A stretch of 64,000 nt of DNA. Source: Streptococcus salivarius (GTDB lineage Bacteria > Bacillota > Bacilli > Lactobacillales > Streptococcaceae). The DNA lies in NCBI RefSeq assembly GCF_000785515.1, contig NZ_CP009913.1:772001-836000 (forward strand). The letters run 5' to 3'. Shown here piece after piece: positions 27,685 to 36,408 of this stretch (position 1 is its first letter; each line of letters starts with the position of its first letter). The notes beneath the pieces were generated by a model. The model made no database searches. It worked only from the letters and a program-made list of their open reading frames with translations, and was not told where the DNA came from. The translations under genes and the position numbers were made by a program.

Positions 27685-27738
27685 TCATTTTTCCTAACCT
27701 TTTACGAATATAAATTTAAATAGTGATATTTTAAAATA

Positions 27739-27781
27739 ATAACTTATAAGTATTTACATGTAAGTACTTATAAGTTATAAT
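27739..27781 (+). promoter_or_regulatory. Toxin-antitoxin promoter embedded in a 40-bp palindrome
   Basis: TTTACA (27753-27758), 17-bp spacer, TATAAT (27776-27781). Positions 27739-27778 are a near-perfect palindrome (left arm begins ATAACTTATAAGTA, right arm ends TACTTATAAGTTAT, one mismatched pair), covering the promoter from upstream of -35 to -10. This is the expected layout of an autorepressed toxin-antitoxin operator. Confidence 0.75.
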
Positions 27782-27799
27782 AAAGGAAGAGAGATTTGT

Positions 27800-28153
27800 A
27801 TGTATCCTATTCATTTTTATAAAGATAGAAATGGACATGAACCTGTTAGAGAGTATATTGAAACATTATCTATGAATTCAAGTAAAGATTCTAGAATTAA
27901 ATTACATAAAATTCAAGACTACCTGACTATGTTAAAAAATAGAGGAACCATGATTGGTGAACCATTCATTAAACATTTGGAAGGAGAGATTTGGGAACTA
28001 AGACCCTTAAGAGATAGAATTTTATTTGCAGCATGGCTAGATGATGGTTTTATTTTGCTTCATCATTTTGTGAAAAAGACACAAAAGACTCCAAGACGTG
28101 AGCTGATGAAGGCTCAAAAGGCTTTAGATGATATTAGAAAGCGAGGATTGTAA
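27800..28153 (+). CDS. HigB/RelE-superfamily toxin (Gp49-like)
   Basis: 117 residues. The sequence (YPIHFYKDRNGHEPVREYIE, GEIWELRPLRDRILFAAW, LLHHFVKKTQKTPRRELMKA) matches the Gp49/HigB branch of RelE-type mRNA interferases: central Arg residues and the conserved FxKKtqkTPxxEi tail are visible. Toxin comes first, as in higBA operons. Shine-Dalgarno GGAAGAGAG upstream. The antitoxin starts one base after its stop codon. Confidence 0.88.
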   Translation: MYPIHFYKDRNGHEPVREYIETLSMNSSKDSRIKLHKIQDYLTMLKNRGTMIGEPFIKHLEGEIWELRPLRDRILFAAWLDDGFILLHHFVKKTQKTPRRELMKAQKALDDIRKRGL

Positions 28154-28154
28154 G

Positions 28155-28457
28155 ATGACTCCAGAAAAGAATCCAGCAATTGGAAGTAGTTGGGATGATT
28201 TACAGAAAACTATTTTCACTAAAGAGGAAATCGCGGCAAGTGAACTCCGTGTCGCACTGATGCTTGAGATTATTGATGCTCGTAAAAAACAAGGCATTTC
28301 TCAAAAGAAACTTGAAGAATTGAGTGGTGTCAAACAACCTGTTATCGCACGTATGGAGACAGGTAAAACGGCACCTCAGTTAGATACGGTTCTTAAAATA
28401 CTGGCTAGTCTAGGTAAGACATTGGCAGTAGTCCCACTTGATTCACATGTGAAGTAA
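28155..28457 (+). CDS. XRE-family HigA-type antitoxin
   Basis: 100 residues from the ATG at 28155. An acidic N-terminus (~1-35) is followed by a helix-turn-helix (IIDARKKQGISQKKLEELSG, VKQPVIARMETGKTAPQLDT). It should neutralise the preceding toxin and repress the operon by binding the palindrome. An alternative start in the toxin's 3' end is less likely. Confidence 0.88.
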   Translation: MTPEKNPAIGSSWDDLQKTIFTKEEIAASELRVALMLEIIDARKKQGISQKKLEELSGVKQPVIARMETGKTAPQLDTVLKILASLGKTLAVVPLDSHVK

Positions 28458-28515
28458 GTTTAGGGAAGATAACCTACTTTTATAACAATTATTATTTGCT
28501 ATTCTAAAACGATTA

Positions 28516-28538
28516 ACACGGACTTACCGTGTTTTTTT
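28516..28538 (+). terminator. Terminator after the toxin-antitoxin operon
   Basis: ACACGG (28516-28521) pairs with CCGTGT (28527-28532), then seven T. Confidence 0.85.
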
Positions 28539-28577
28539 GTTCGAATTTTCCCAAAACTATGAAAGAAACCCTGAAAA

Positions 28578-28586
28578 TGCTATAAT
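28578..28586 (+). promoter_or_regulatory. Promoter of the type I R-M operon
   Basis: Extended -10 element TGCTATAAT, 34 nt before hsdR, with AAAGGA as ribosome site. No good -35 is seen. Confidence 0.55.
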
Positions 28587-28620
28587 GTAAGGGATTACGA
28601 CAATGTTGAAAGGATAAGTC

Positions 28621-31611
28621 ATGCCAGCAGTTACTCCAGAACTTGAGATAGAACGTCAATTAATCGAGCAGTTAACCTCTGGTGAGAGCCAGTGGACCTA
28701 TCGACCAGACTTAAAAAATGAAGATCAATTATGGGACAACTTTTTTGAAAAGTTAGCGCAAAATAACGTTGCCCTACTTGCTGACCATCCCTTGACTGAG
28801 CAGGAGAAGCGCCAAATCAAGAACCAGCTTAACTTCATTAACTATTATGAAGCTGCTAAGTGGTTGGCGGGTGAAAATGGTATTGCCAAAGTCGAGGTTC
28901 AGCGTGAAGATGCTAGCCTTGGGACTATCCGACTTTCTGTCATCTGGCGTGACAATATCGCTGCTGGAAAATCCAGTTACGAAGTGGTCAATCAGGTGGA
29001 ACGTGACAAGGCCTATCCACAAGATCAGGACCGTCGTTTAGATACGACACTGATGATTAATGGCCTTCCTCTTATCCACATTGAGCTCAAGAGTCCTCGT
29101 GTGGCCTTTTTGGATGCCTTTCATCAAATCAAAAAGTATGACCGTGAAGGTAAGTTACGTGGCATTTACTCTGCCCTTCAGATGTTTGTTGTGACTAATA
29201 AGGTGGACACACGTTATATCGCAGCTGCACGAGAGGATAAGCTCAATAAACAATTCTTGACATCTTGGGTGGATAAAGATAATAAACCCATGACCAGTCT
29301 CATGGACTTTGCCCATGAGGTCCTGTCTATTCCACGTGCCCATCAGATGGTGATGCAGTACTCCGTTATTGATGATAGTAAAAAAGCCCTCATCCTCTTA
29401 CGTCCCTATCAAATTCATGCCATCGAGTCTGTTCAAGATGCCTCTCGCCGACAGGAATCAGGATATATCTGGCATACCACAGGTTCTGGTAAGACCCTAA
29501 CTTCCTACAAGGTGGCTCGCAACCTCTTGCAGATTCCAGCCATTCAGAAGACGATTTTCGTCGTGGACCGTAGGGACCTTGACCAGCAGACGACGTCGTC
29601 CTTTCTTTCCTACGCCGCTAATGATGTCATCGATATCGATGAAACGGACAATACCCATGACTTGGTCAAGCGTTTGGCAGGAAATGATAAGCGTGTGATT
29701 GTAACGACTATCCAGAAAATCACTACCATGATGCGTAAGTTCCAAGAAGGTAAATATCAAAAGGATTCGGAGAAAATCAAGGACCTTCGTGTGGCTTTTG
29801 TTGTGGATGAATGTCACCGTGCGGTCACGCCTCAGACCCAAAAAGATATCAAAGGATTTTTCCACAATTCGCTCTGGTATGGCTTCACAGGCACACCGAT
29901 TTTCAAGGAGAATAAACGCAAGCAATTAGGTGACTTGGCGCAAACCACCCACCAACAATATGGCGAACGCCTCCATGAGTATACGGTCAAAGAAGCCATC
30001 CATGACGGGGCAGTTCTGGGATTTAAGGTGGACTATCGTAATACCATTATTTCGCCGATTCCTGAAGAAGACCTTCCTGACTCTGTCTATGAAGATAAAG
30101 AGCACATGCTAGAAGTCTTGGATGCTATCCTAAACAAAAGTTATCAACAGTTGGGCTTCCCAAATGGTGAGGGCAAGACCTACGAGGCCATCTTAACCGT
30201 TAAGTCTATTCCACAGGCTCAGGCCTATTACAATCTGCTCAAGAGTATCAAGGCAGGACACGAACGTGTCAAGGTGTCAGAACGGGTTAAGCGCGTGCTA
30301 CTTGACTTTCCAAAGGTGACGGTCACTTACTCCGTGTCGGAAAATGAAGAAGAATCTATCGGCTACCAAGAGCACATGAAGCAGGTCATGGACGATTACA
30401 ATCAAGAGTACGGTACTCATTTTAATATGGCTGATTTGCGTGGCTTTAACACGGATATCAATAATCGTTTAGCTAGAAAGTTAGACAAATATATTCCTCG
30501 TAAAGAGCAGTTGGATTTGGTCATTGTCGTTGACCGTCTGTTGACCGGTTTTGATGCCCCATGTCTATCCACTCTCTTTATCGACCGTAAGCCCATGCGT
30601 CCACAGGATTTGATCCAAGCCTTTAGTCGCACTAACCGCATCTTTGACAGTAAAAAGCGTTATGGCCATATCATCACCTTCCAAAGGCCAGAGGCCTTTA
30701 AAGAGGCTGTGGATAACGCCCTTAGACTCTACTCAAACGGTGGTGAAAATGACGTCACTGCCCCAGACTGGGCAGAAGAAAAAGCTAACTTTATTCAAGC
30801 CTGGATCGACTTCCAAGTAAAAGTGGAAGATGTGGAAAACTATGTCATCACGATTGAGCAGGCTACTAGCCCACAACTCCGTCGCATTGCCAAGGCTTAC
30901 CAAACCTTTGACAAGTATCTGGCATCTATCCGTGTCTATAGCGAATATGATGAAGCGGCTATCTATGCAGAGACAGGACTATCAGATGAAAAGCTCGAAA
31001 CCTATCTAGGAATCTATCAAAATATCCTAGCAGAGCTCAAAAGCCGAGCTGAAGACGATGGTGATGATAATCTCTTTGATATCCACTACGAACTGGAATC
31101 CGTCCAAGTCGACGAGATTAACTATGCTTACATTCTGACCCTGATTCAAAGTATGATTCAGCAGGAAGAGGATAGTCCACAGACCCTCAGCGACAAGGAT
31201 ATCGAAACTGTTGATAACTATATCCAGAGTCTGGAACGCACCAATCCTAAACTAGCCGAAATCATCCGAAATCTATGGAAAGAAGTCCAAGCTAATCCTA
31301 AAGATTACCAAGGACAATCTATCACTGGTGTCTTGGACAGCATGATTGAAGCCATTATCGACGACCATCTCAAACGCTTTGCCAGAGAATGGTATGTCGG
31401 ACTCGATGAACTTCGTTACTACGTCCAACACTATCGTAAAGGTGCTAAGAAGCAATCTGGAGAAAGCCAGCTCACCAAGAGCCAACGCTACAAAGACTAT
31501 AAAGCAGAAACAGCTGATGCCCTCAACCCGCTCAGCTACAAAAAACACATCAAAGAAGCCTACACCAAACTCATTGAAGAAGTTATTGAACCATTGAGAG
31601 TGGGGAGGTAA
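28621..31611 (+). CDS. hsdR: Type I restriction enzyme R subunit
   Basis: 996 residues. N-terminal PD-(D/E)xK nuclease (D141, E155-x-K157 in IHIELKSP), then SF2 helicase/translocase: Walker A TGSGKT near 287-292, DECH at 396-399, motif III FTGTPIF, motif VI near [11 protein letters not shown]-terminal ~250 residues form the helical part that docks on the methylase. Cuts DNA far from unmethylated targets after ATP-driven translocation. Base composition is like the host core. It is followed 12 nt later by an unusual HNH gene. Confidence 0.96.
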   Translation: MPAVTPELEIERQLIEQLTSGESQWTYRPDLKNEDQLWDNFFEKLAQNNVALLADHPLTEQEKRQIKNQLNFINYYEAAKWLAGENGIAKVEVQREDASLGTIRLSVIWRDNIAAGKSSYEVVNQVERDKAYPQDQDRRLDTTLMINGLPLIHIELKSPRVAFLDAFHQIKKYDREGKLRGIYSALQMFVVTNKVDTRYIAAAREDKLNKQFLTSWVDKDNKPMTSLMDFAHEVLSIPRAHQMVMQYSVIDDSKKALILLRPYQIHAIESVQDASRRQESGYIWHTTGSGKTLTSYKVARNLLQIPAIQKTIFVVDRRDLDQQTTSSFLSYAANDVIDIDETDNTHDLVKRLAGNDKRVIVTTIQKITTMMRKFQEGKYQKDSEKIKDLRVAFVVDECHRAVTPQTQKDIKGFFHNSLWYGFTGTPIFKENKRKQLGDLAQTTHQQYGERLHEYTVKEAIHDGAVLGFKVDYRNTIISPIPEEDLPDSVYEDKEHMLEVLDAILNKSYQQLGFPNGEGKTYEAILTVKSIPQAQAYYNLLKSIKAGHERVKVSERVKRVLLDFPKVTVTYSVSENEEESIGYQEHMKQVMDDYNQEYGTHFNMADLRGFNTDINNRLARKLDKYIPRKEQLDLVIVVDRLLTGFDAPCLSTLFIDRKPMRPQDLIQAFSRTNRIFDSKKRYGHIITFQRPEAFKEAVDNALRLYSNGGENDVTAPDWAEEKANFIQAWIDFQVKVEDVENYVITIEQATSPQLRRIAKAYQTFDKYLASIRVYSEYDEAAIYAETGLSDEKLETYLGIYQNILAELKSRAEDDGDDNLFDIHYELESVQVDEINYAYILTLIQSMIQQEEDSPQTLSDKDIETVDNYIQSLERTNPKLAEIIRNLWKEVQANPKDYQGQSITGVLDSMIEAIIDDHLKRFAREWYVGLDELRYYVQHYRKGAKKQSGESQLTKSQRYKDYKAETADALNPLSYKKHIKEAYTKLIEEVIEPLRVGR

Positions 31612-31622
31612 GAGGAGTTATT

Positions 31623-33305
31623 GTGGATAAATTATTAGATAGTTTTGAAACTGTTTTTGGTAATGGGTTTCTCAAATATTTTAAGGAACAGGAAAAGAAG
31701 CACCATTACTTTAAATTGAATGACTATAAAAAAGTAATTCAGAAATTTGTTGAGGATGAACAGAGAGAACGAGTTAATTATTATAGTGGGACCCACGTTC
31801 ATTTCACTCGTTTTCTGCTTGTTAGCATTGAGAAGTTTAAGAATAATGGAAGAGCAATAGATTTTACAGAATTAGATCATAAAGGTAAATTGATTTGGCA
31901 ATTAGAACATATTGTACCTCAAAGTAAATTTGAACCGGGAGATTCTAACAAGAATAATTTAGGGAATTTAACTTTATTACATAGAGATACAAATGTAAAA
32001 ATCTCAGATGAAACTTTTGTAGAAAAAAAGAAAGTATTACTTGATAAAGATGAGTCAAAGTTTTACATTAACGAAGTTTTTAGAAGAGATAAGTTTTTGA
32101 AGTCAGATATCGAACAAAGAACAATTGATTTACAACTTGAATTAAAAGATATTTTTGAAAATTATTTTGATGAATACTGTGAGAAGGTATTATCTTTACA
32201 ATCGAAGACAGTTGGAAGGGTGATTATTAGTTCTGAGTCTATATATGGAAAGCGTCGGAAACATTTTAATGTTATGAATGGAACGGTATTTCCCGTAAAA
32301 AATCTAATGAAGAATTTCAATGAAAGTATTGGAGTTAATGGTAAAGAAATATTACAAAGTTTAAAGATATTGATACAAGATAACGTTAAAGATATTTTTA
32401 AACCTTTTGATAAAATAGCGTCAATTCAACCTAATTATTCAAACATACTTGAAGTATTATCTAAGCAATTTTCAAAATTACAAACACTCTATAATTTTAA
32501 AAATATAGGAAACTTTTTAAAAAATATTGACTTTGATGATTATCGTCGCGAACTTGATGAACAAAGAAAGCGTAAAATTGCTAAATGTTTACATTTTGAT
32601 ATATATCCTCCCATATTGTTTTTAGATGAGCTTGCTTCTATGCAGAAAGTAACAGAACAAGCTGAAGCAGACTACTATTTATATGAACATCTCAAATACT
32701 GGGAAGAGCAAAGAGGAAAGAGTATTTATGATTTTATTCCAAAATCGTTGAGAACATATAAAGAAGTTGCTCAACTTGAATATCTTGAAAGTTTAAAAAT
32801 GTATAAAATGATGGTGATATTCTGCTTGGAAAGAATTGAGTTTATACTTTCACAAATTCAAATTCAAGAACAAGGGACTCACTTTTCAGAGATATTAACT
32901 TCAAATAAGTCATTTAGAAATTTTGTCAATACGTCTAATGATGATAATTTTTTGAATGAACTTGTATCTCAAATTACTTTTTTATCAGAATACCATGAAA
33001 AAGGTTTTGTTGAGGTTAATCTATTTAAAAATTTTAAAGATATTGAGAGTGATTATATTGAAAATAGATTACCTCTCAATAGAAATATCTTTATGCATGG
33101 ATTGGTTGATGAGAAAGATGTTAGTTATTTGTTAGTACAAAAATCAGTATTGGCCTATGCGTTTTTTGAAGAACTCTATGTATTAAAGACAACAGATAAA
33201 AAATATTTGAGACTCCAGTTATTTAAGAGAAAAGGAATTTCAAAGAAAAGTAAGATTAGATTTTATATAAAAAAATGTAGGAGGAAATCACTGGTTTATG
33301 GTTGA
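31623..33305 (+). CDS. HNH (DUF1524-like) nuclease with C-terminal HEPN-like motif, within the hsd operon
   Basis: 560 residues from GTG with AGAGGAG upstream. Residues ~85-140 hold an HNH fold of the DUF1524/GmrSD type: H96 in LEHIVPQ, N115 in NLGNLTLL, N124, and TFVEKKKVL. The DUF262 half of GmrSD is absent. The last ~120 residues contain PLNRNIFMHG, with R487-N488-x3-H492, the catalytic motif of HEPN ribonucleases, inside helical sequence. DNA and RNA cleavage in one protein is therefore possible (inference). It is very AT-rich compared with hsdR, and overlaps hsdS by 8 nt. Confidence 0.75.
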   Translation: MDKLLDSFETVFGNGFLKYFKEQEKKHHYFKLNDYKKVIQKFVEDEQRERVNYYSGTHVHFTRFLLVSIEKFKNNGRAIDFTELDHKGKLIWQLEHIVPQSKFEPGDSNKNNLGNLTLLHRDTNVKISDETFVEKKKVLLDKDESKFYINEVFRRDKFLKSDIEQRTIDLQLELKDIFENYFDEYCEKVLSLQSKTVGRVIISSESIYGKRRKHFNVMNGTVFPVKNLMKNFNESIGVNGKEILQSLKILIQDNVKDIFKPFDKIASIQPNYSNILEVLSKQFSKLQTLYNFKNIGNFLKNIDFDDYRRELDEQRKRKIAKCLHFDIYPPILFLDELASMQKVTEQAEADYYLYEHLKYWEEQRGKSIYDFIPKSLRTYKEVAQLEYLESLKMYKMMVIFCLERIEFILSQIQIQEQGTHFSEILTSNKSFRNFVNTSNDDNFLNELVSQITFLSEYHEKGFVEVNLFKNFKDIESDYIENRLPLNRNIFMHGLVDEKDVSYLLVQKSVLAYAFFEELYVLKTTDKKYLRLQLFKRKGISKKSKIRFYIKKCRRKSLVYG

Positions 33306-34494
33306 TTCTTTTATCCCCCAGATTAGATTCAAGATATGTAAGAATCAATGGGAAAAAAATAAATTATCCAAGCTTGCAAAATTCAATCCTAAGTCAACAT
33401 TGCCAGAGAAATTTAAATATGTTGACCTTGAGTCTGTTTTAGGAACGGATTTAATTTCTTATAGAGAAGTATCACGAGAGAATGCTCCATCACGTGCTCA
33501 ACGTTTAGCCCAAAAAGGTGATATTTTTTACCAAACTGTCCGTCCATATCAGAAGAATAATTATTTGTTTGACAGTGATGAAAAGGAATATGTTTTTTCA
33601 ACTGGGTATGCACAATTACGACCACTAATAGACAGTGCTTTTCTTTTTGCCAGATTACAAGAAGAAAGTTTTGTCAATAAGGTTTTAGAAAGATGTACGG
33701 GAACGAGTTATCCAGCAATTAATTCAAAAGACCTCTCAAAAATTTCTGTTACAATTCCACAGACAACTGAAGAACAATCCGCCATCGGTTCCCTTTTCTG
33801 CACCATCGATGATCTTTTAGCTAGCTATAAGGAAAATCTTGCTAACTACCGATCACTCAAGACGACCATGCTTACTAAGATGATTCCTAAAGCTGGACAG
33901 ACCATTCCTGAGATTCGTATGGATGGATTTAAAGGTGAGTGGGAAATAAAGAAATTTAAGAGCATAAGTACTAAAAGAGGGAAAACAAACAGCAAAGGGT
34001 ATGATTATCCAGCATATTCTGTTAGCAACCAGAGTGGGTTGATTCCCCAATCAGAACAATTCGAAGGAAGTCGTTTAGAGAATCTTGAAAAAATTTCATA
34101 TAAGACAGTTGGACCAAACGAGTTCGCATATAATCCGGCTCGTATAAATGTGGGTTCAATTGCATTTAATGATATAGAGGAAACAGTAATTGTTAGTTCT
34201 CTATATGTTATTTTTTCTTTAGATAAGTCAGTAAATAACAACTATGCGCTACTGTTTATAAAATCACCTGAGTTTAATAAAGAAGTTAGAAGGAATACGG
34301 AGGGTAGTGTGAGGGAATATCTTTTTTATGAAAACTTTGCAAATATTCGGATTCCAATTCCTCCGTCACTCGAGGAACAACAGGCCATCGGCTCTTATTT
34401 CTCAAACCTCGATAACCTCATCTCTACTCACCAAGAAAAAATTTCTCAACTAGAAACTTTGAAAAAGAAACTCTTGCAGGATATGTTAATTTAA
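33298..34494 (+). CDS. hsdS: Type I restriction enzyme specificity subunit
   Basis: 398 residues: target recognition domain 1 (~1-155), central conserved helix (EEQSAIGSLFCTIDDLLASY, ~160-205), target recognition domain 2 (~205-355), distal helix (EEQQAIGSYFSNLDNLISTH). The helices are host-like in base use; the two recognition domains are AT-rich, a sign of domain exchange. Together with HsdM it methylates, and with HsdR cuts, a bipartite target that cannot be read from sequence. Starts 8 nt inside the HNH gene. Confidence 0.95.
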   Translation: MVDSFIPQIRFKICKNQWEKNKLSKLAKFNPKSTLPEKFKYVDLESVLGTDLISYREVSRENAPSRAQRLAQKGDIFYQTVRPYQKNNYLFDSDEKEYVFSTGYAQLRPLIDSAFLFARLQEESFVNKVLERCTGTSYPAINSKDLSKISVTIPQTTEEQSAIGSLFCTIDDLLASYKENLANYRSLKTTMLTKMIPKAGQTIPEIRMDGFKGEWEIKKFKSISTKRGKTNSKGYDYPAYSVSNQSGLIPQSEQFEGSRLENLEKISYKTVGPNEFAYNPARINVGSIAFNDIEETVIVSSLYVIFSLDKSVNNNYALLFIKSPEFNKEVRRNTEGSVREYLFYENFANIRIPIPPSLEEQQAIGSYFSNLDNLISTHQEKISQLETLKKKLLQDMLI

Positions 34495-34503
34495 GGAGGA
34501 ATT

Positions 34504-36372
34504 ATGTGTAGATCTATTAAAGATTTAGTTGAAAAGTTAGAATCCGAAAAGAAAAGACTTCAAGATAATTTTAGTCAATTGGCTGATTATGAAAAAGAAT
34601 CAAATGAGAATAAGTACAAGAAAGTAGATGATTATTTTTCGACACTTATTGATTTGATTAATAAGGAACTAAATGATGAGTTTTTATCTGGTGATGTAAC
34701 AGAAAAGTATAAAAAACTACGTGATAATTGGTTAGGAAATATATTTAGTTGTTATGGTAATGATGTTTTTACGTATGAAACAAATCTACTTCAAATTTTA
34801 GAGAATTTTAAAGCAATTAAACTTTTCTCTTTTATTTCAAAGGTGGATTCTACAACTGTTATAATAGGAGCTAATGGAGCGGGAAAATCTAGTCTTATTA
34901 ATGAGTTAAGAAAGAATAGTATAGATGAGATGTATGTTTTGCCTGCTCAGAAACTACTGTATTTTATGTCAAATATTCTTGACCGTAATAATATTAGTAA
35001 AGAAAGATATATATCTGAATTTAAAGAAGTAGATATTAAATACGACACAATTGATTTATATCCATTCCAAATTGAAAATAGTATTTCAAATACCTTTACA
35101 AAATTAATAACATTGTTGGTAAAAGACTACACAAACATAGCTACTCGTAGATCAAGAAAAGAAAAAGATTTACCTTTAACTTTATGGGATAGATTAGAAT
35201 ATATATGGAACCAAATTTTTCCAGAAATAATATTTGAGCTTGAACCTGATGATAGAGTTGTTAAAGTTGAAAAAAATGGTTCTAAATATAGTATAAATGG
35301 CCTTAGTGATGGAGAACGTTGTATATTGTTTTATATTGGGAATGTACTTTTAGCTCCAAAAAATAGCTATATTGTTGTTGATGAACCTGAGACTTTCTTA
35401 AACGCTGCTGTCTATAATGAATTGTGGGATTTGCTCATATCAGAGCGATCGGATTGTCAATTTGTTTTTGCTTCGCATAATATGGACTTTGTCCAATCTA
35501 GAACAAATGCAAGTTATATATGGTGTAAGAAATTTGAAGCACCTTATGATTTGGAGTATCAGGTTTTGGAAGGTACACAAGAAATGCCTTTATCCTTATT
35601 AACTGAAGTATCTGGTACACAGAAGCCAATACTATTTTGTGAGGGAACAAAAACTAGTATAGATTATAAAATATATTCTAAGCTATTCAGTAAATTTTGT
35701 TTTGTAAAACCAGTTCAAGGACATAAACAGGTCATCCAGCATACAAAAGCCTATAATAATTTACAACTTTTACATGGTAATACGGCATACGGTATCATAG
35801 ACAATGACTGGATGAATGAAAGTAGTATTCAAGAGCAAAAAGAACAGAATATTTTTGTTCTTCCATTCAATGAAGTAGAGATGATGCTTGTTGATGAAGC
35901 AGTCGTGAAGTCATGCTTACATTTTGATGATGACAAAGAAAAACAACAAAAATTTGAAAATTTTCAACAAAGTATCATTGAATCTTGTAAAGAAAAGAAA
36001 GATAAAATAATAAGTATTGCCTTGAAAAAAAGACTCGATGAATTTATGGAAGGTAACTGTATTGAAAATAATAAACCTACTAAAGAAGATGTTGAGGAAT
36101 TTTTTAAAAATTTAGTAAATAAATTTGATGCATCTTCAACGGTTGATAATATAACTTTTATCGTTGAAGAAAGTTTGAATTCATCTGATTTTTCAGCAAT
36201 TTTAAAGATTTGTAACTTAAAAAATGAAATAATTAATCATAGAGGAAACACGAAAATAGTTCAAAACTTTAAAGATAAAGCTTTAAGACGTATTGCATTG
36301 GATAATGATTTACAGAAAAAATTACGACAAAAATATTTTGAAGAATTAGAAATGAAACTATTGAAGCAATAG
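34504..36372 (+). CDS. ABC-type ATPase fused to DUF4435/TOPRIM-like domain (single-chain PARIS-like)
   Basis: 622 residues. N-terminal coiled helical part (~1-95); ATPase with Walker A GANGAGKSS (122-130), a long insertion, signature LSDGERC, Walker B IVVDEPE (D293, E294) and switch His in ASHNMDF. From ~375 a DUF4435/TOPRIM-like domain: ILFCEGTKTSIDYKIY (E380), IIDNDW (D433, D435), FNEVEMML (E457/E459). PARIS defence uses exactly an ATPase (AriA) holding a DUF4435 toxin (AriB), released by phage anti-restriction proteins, and fused forms are known. RBS AAGGAGG. AT-rich. Alternatively an OLD-like nuclease. Confidence 0.78.
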   Translation: MCRSIKDLVEKLESEKKRLQDNFSQLADYEKESNENKYKKVDDYFSTLIDLINKELNDEFLSGDVTEKYKKLRDNWLGNIFSCYGNDVFTYETNLLQILENFKAIKLFSFISKVDSTTVIIGANGAGKSSLINELRKNSIDEMYVLPAQKLLYFMSNILDRNNISKERYISEFKEVDIKYDTIDLYPFQIENSISNTFTKLITLLVKDYTNIATRRSRKEKDLPLTLWDRLEYIWNQIFPEIIFELEPDDRVVKVEKNGSKYSINGLSDGERCILFYIGNVLLAPKNSYIVVDEPETFLNAAVYNELWDLLISERSDCQFVFASHNMDFVQSRTNASYIWCKKFEAPYDLEYQVLEGTQEMPLSLLTEVSGTQKPILFCEGTKTSIDYKIYSKLFSKFCFVKPVQGHKQVIQHTKAYNNLQLLHGNTAYGIIDNDWMNESSIQEQKEQNIFVLPFNEVEMMLVDEAVVKSCLHFDDDKEKQQKFENFQQSIIESCKEKKDKIISIALKKRLDEFMEGNCIENNKPTKEDVEEFFKNLVNKFDASSTVDNITFIVEESLNSSDFSAILKICNLKNEIINHRGNTKIVQNFKDKALRRIALDNDLQKKLRQKYFEELEMKLLKQ

Positions 36373-36408
36373 ATAGATTTTTGAATTTATAAAAAAGAAA
36401 GAAACATT

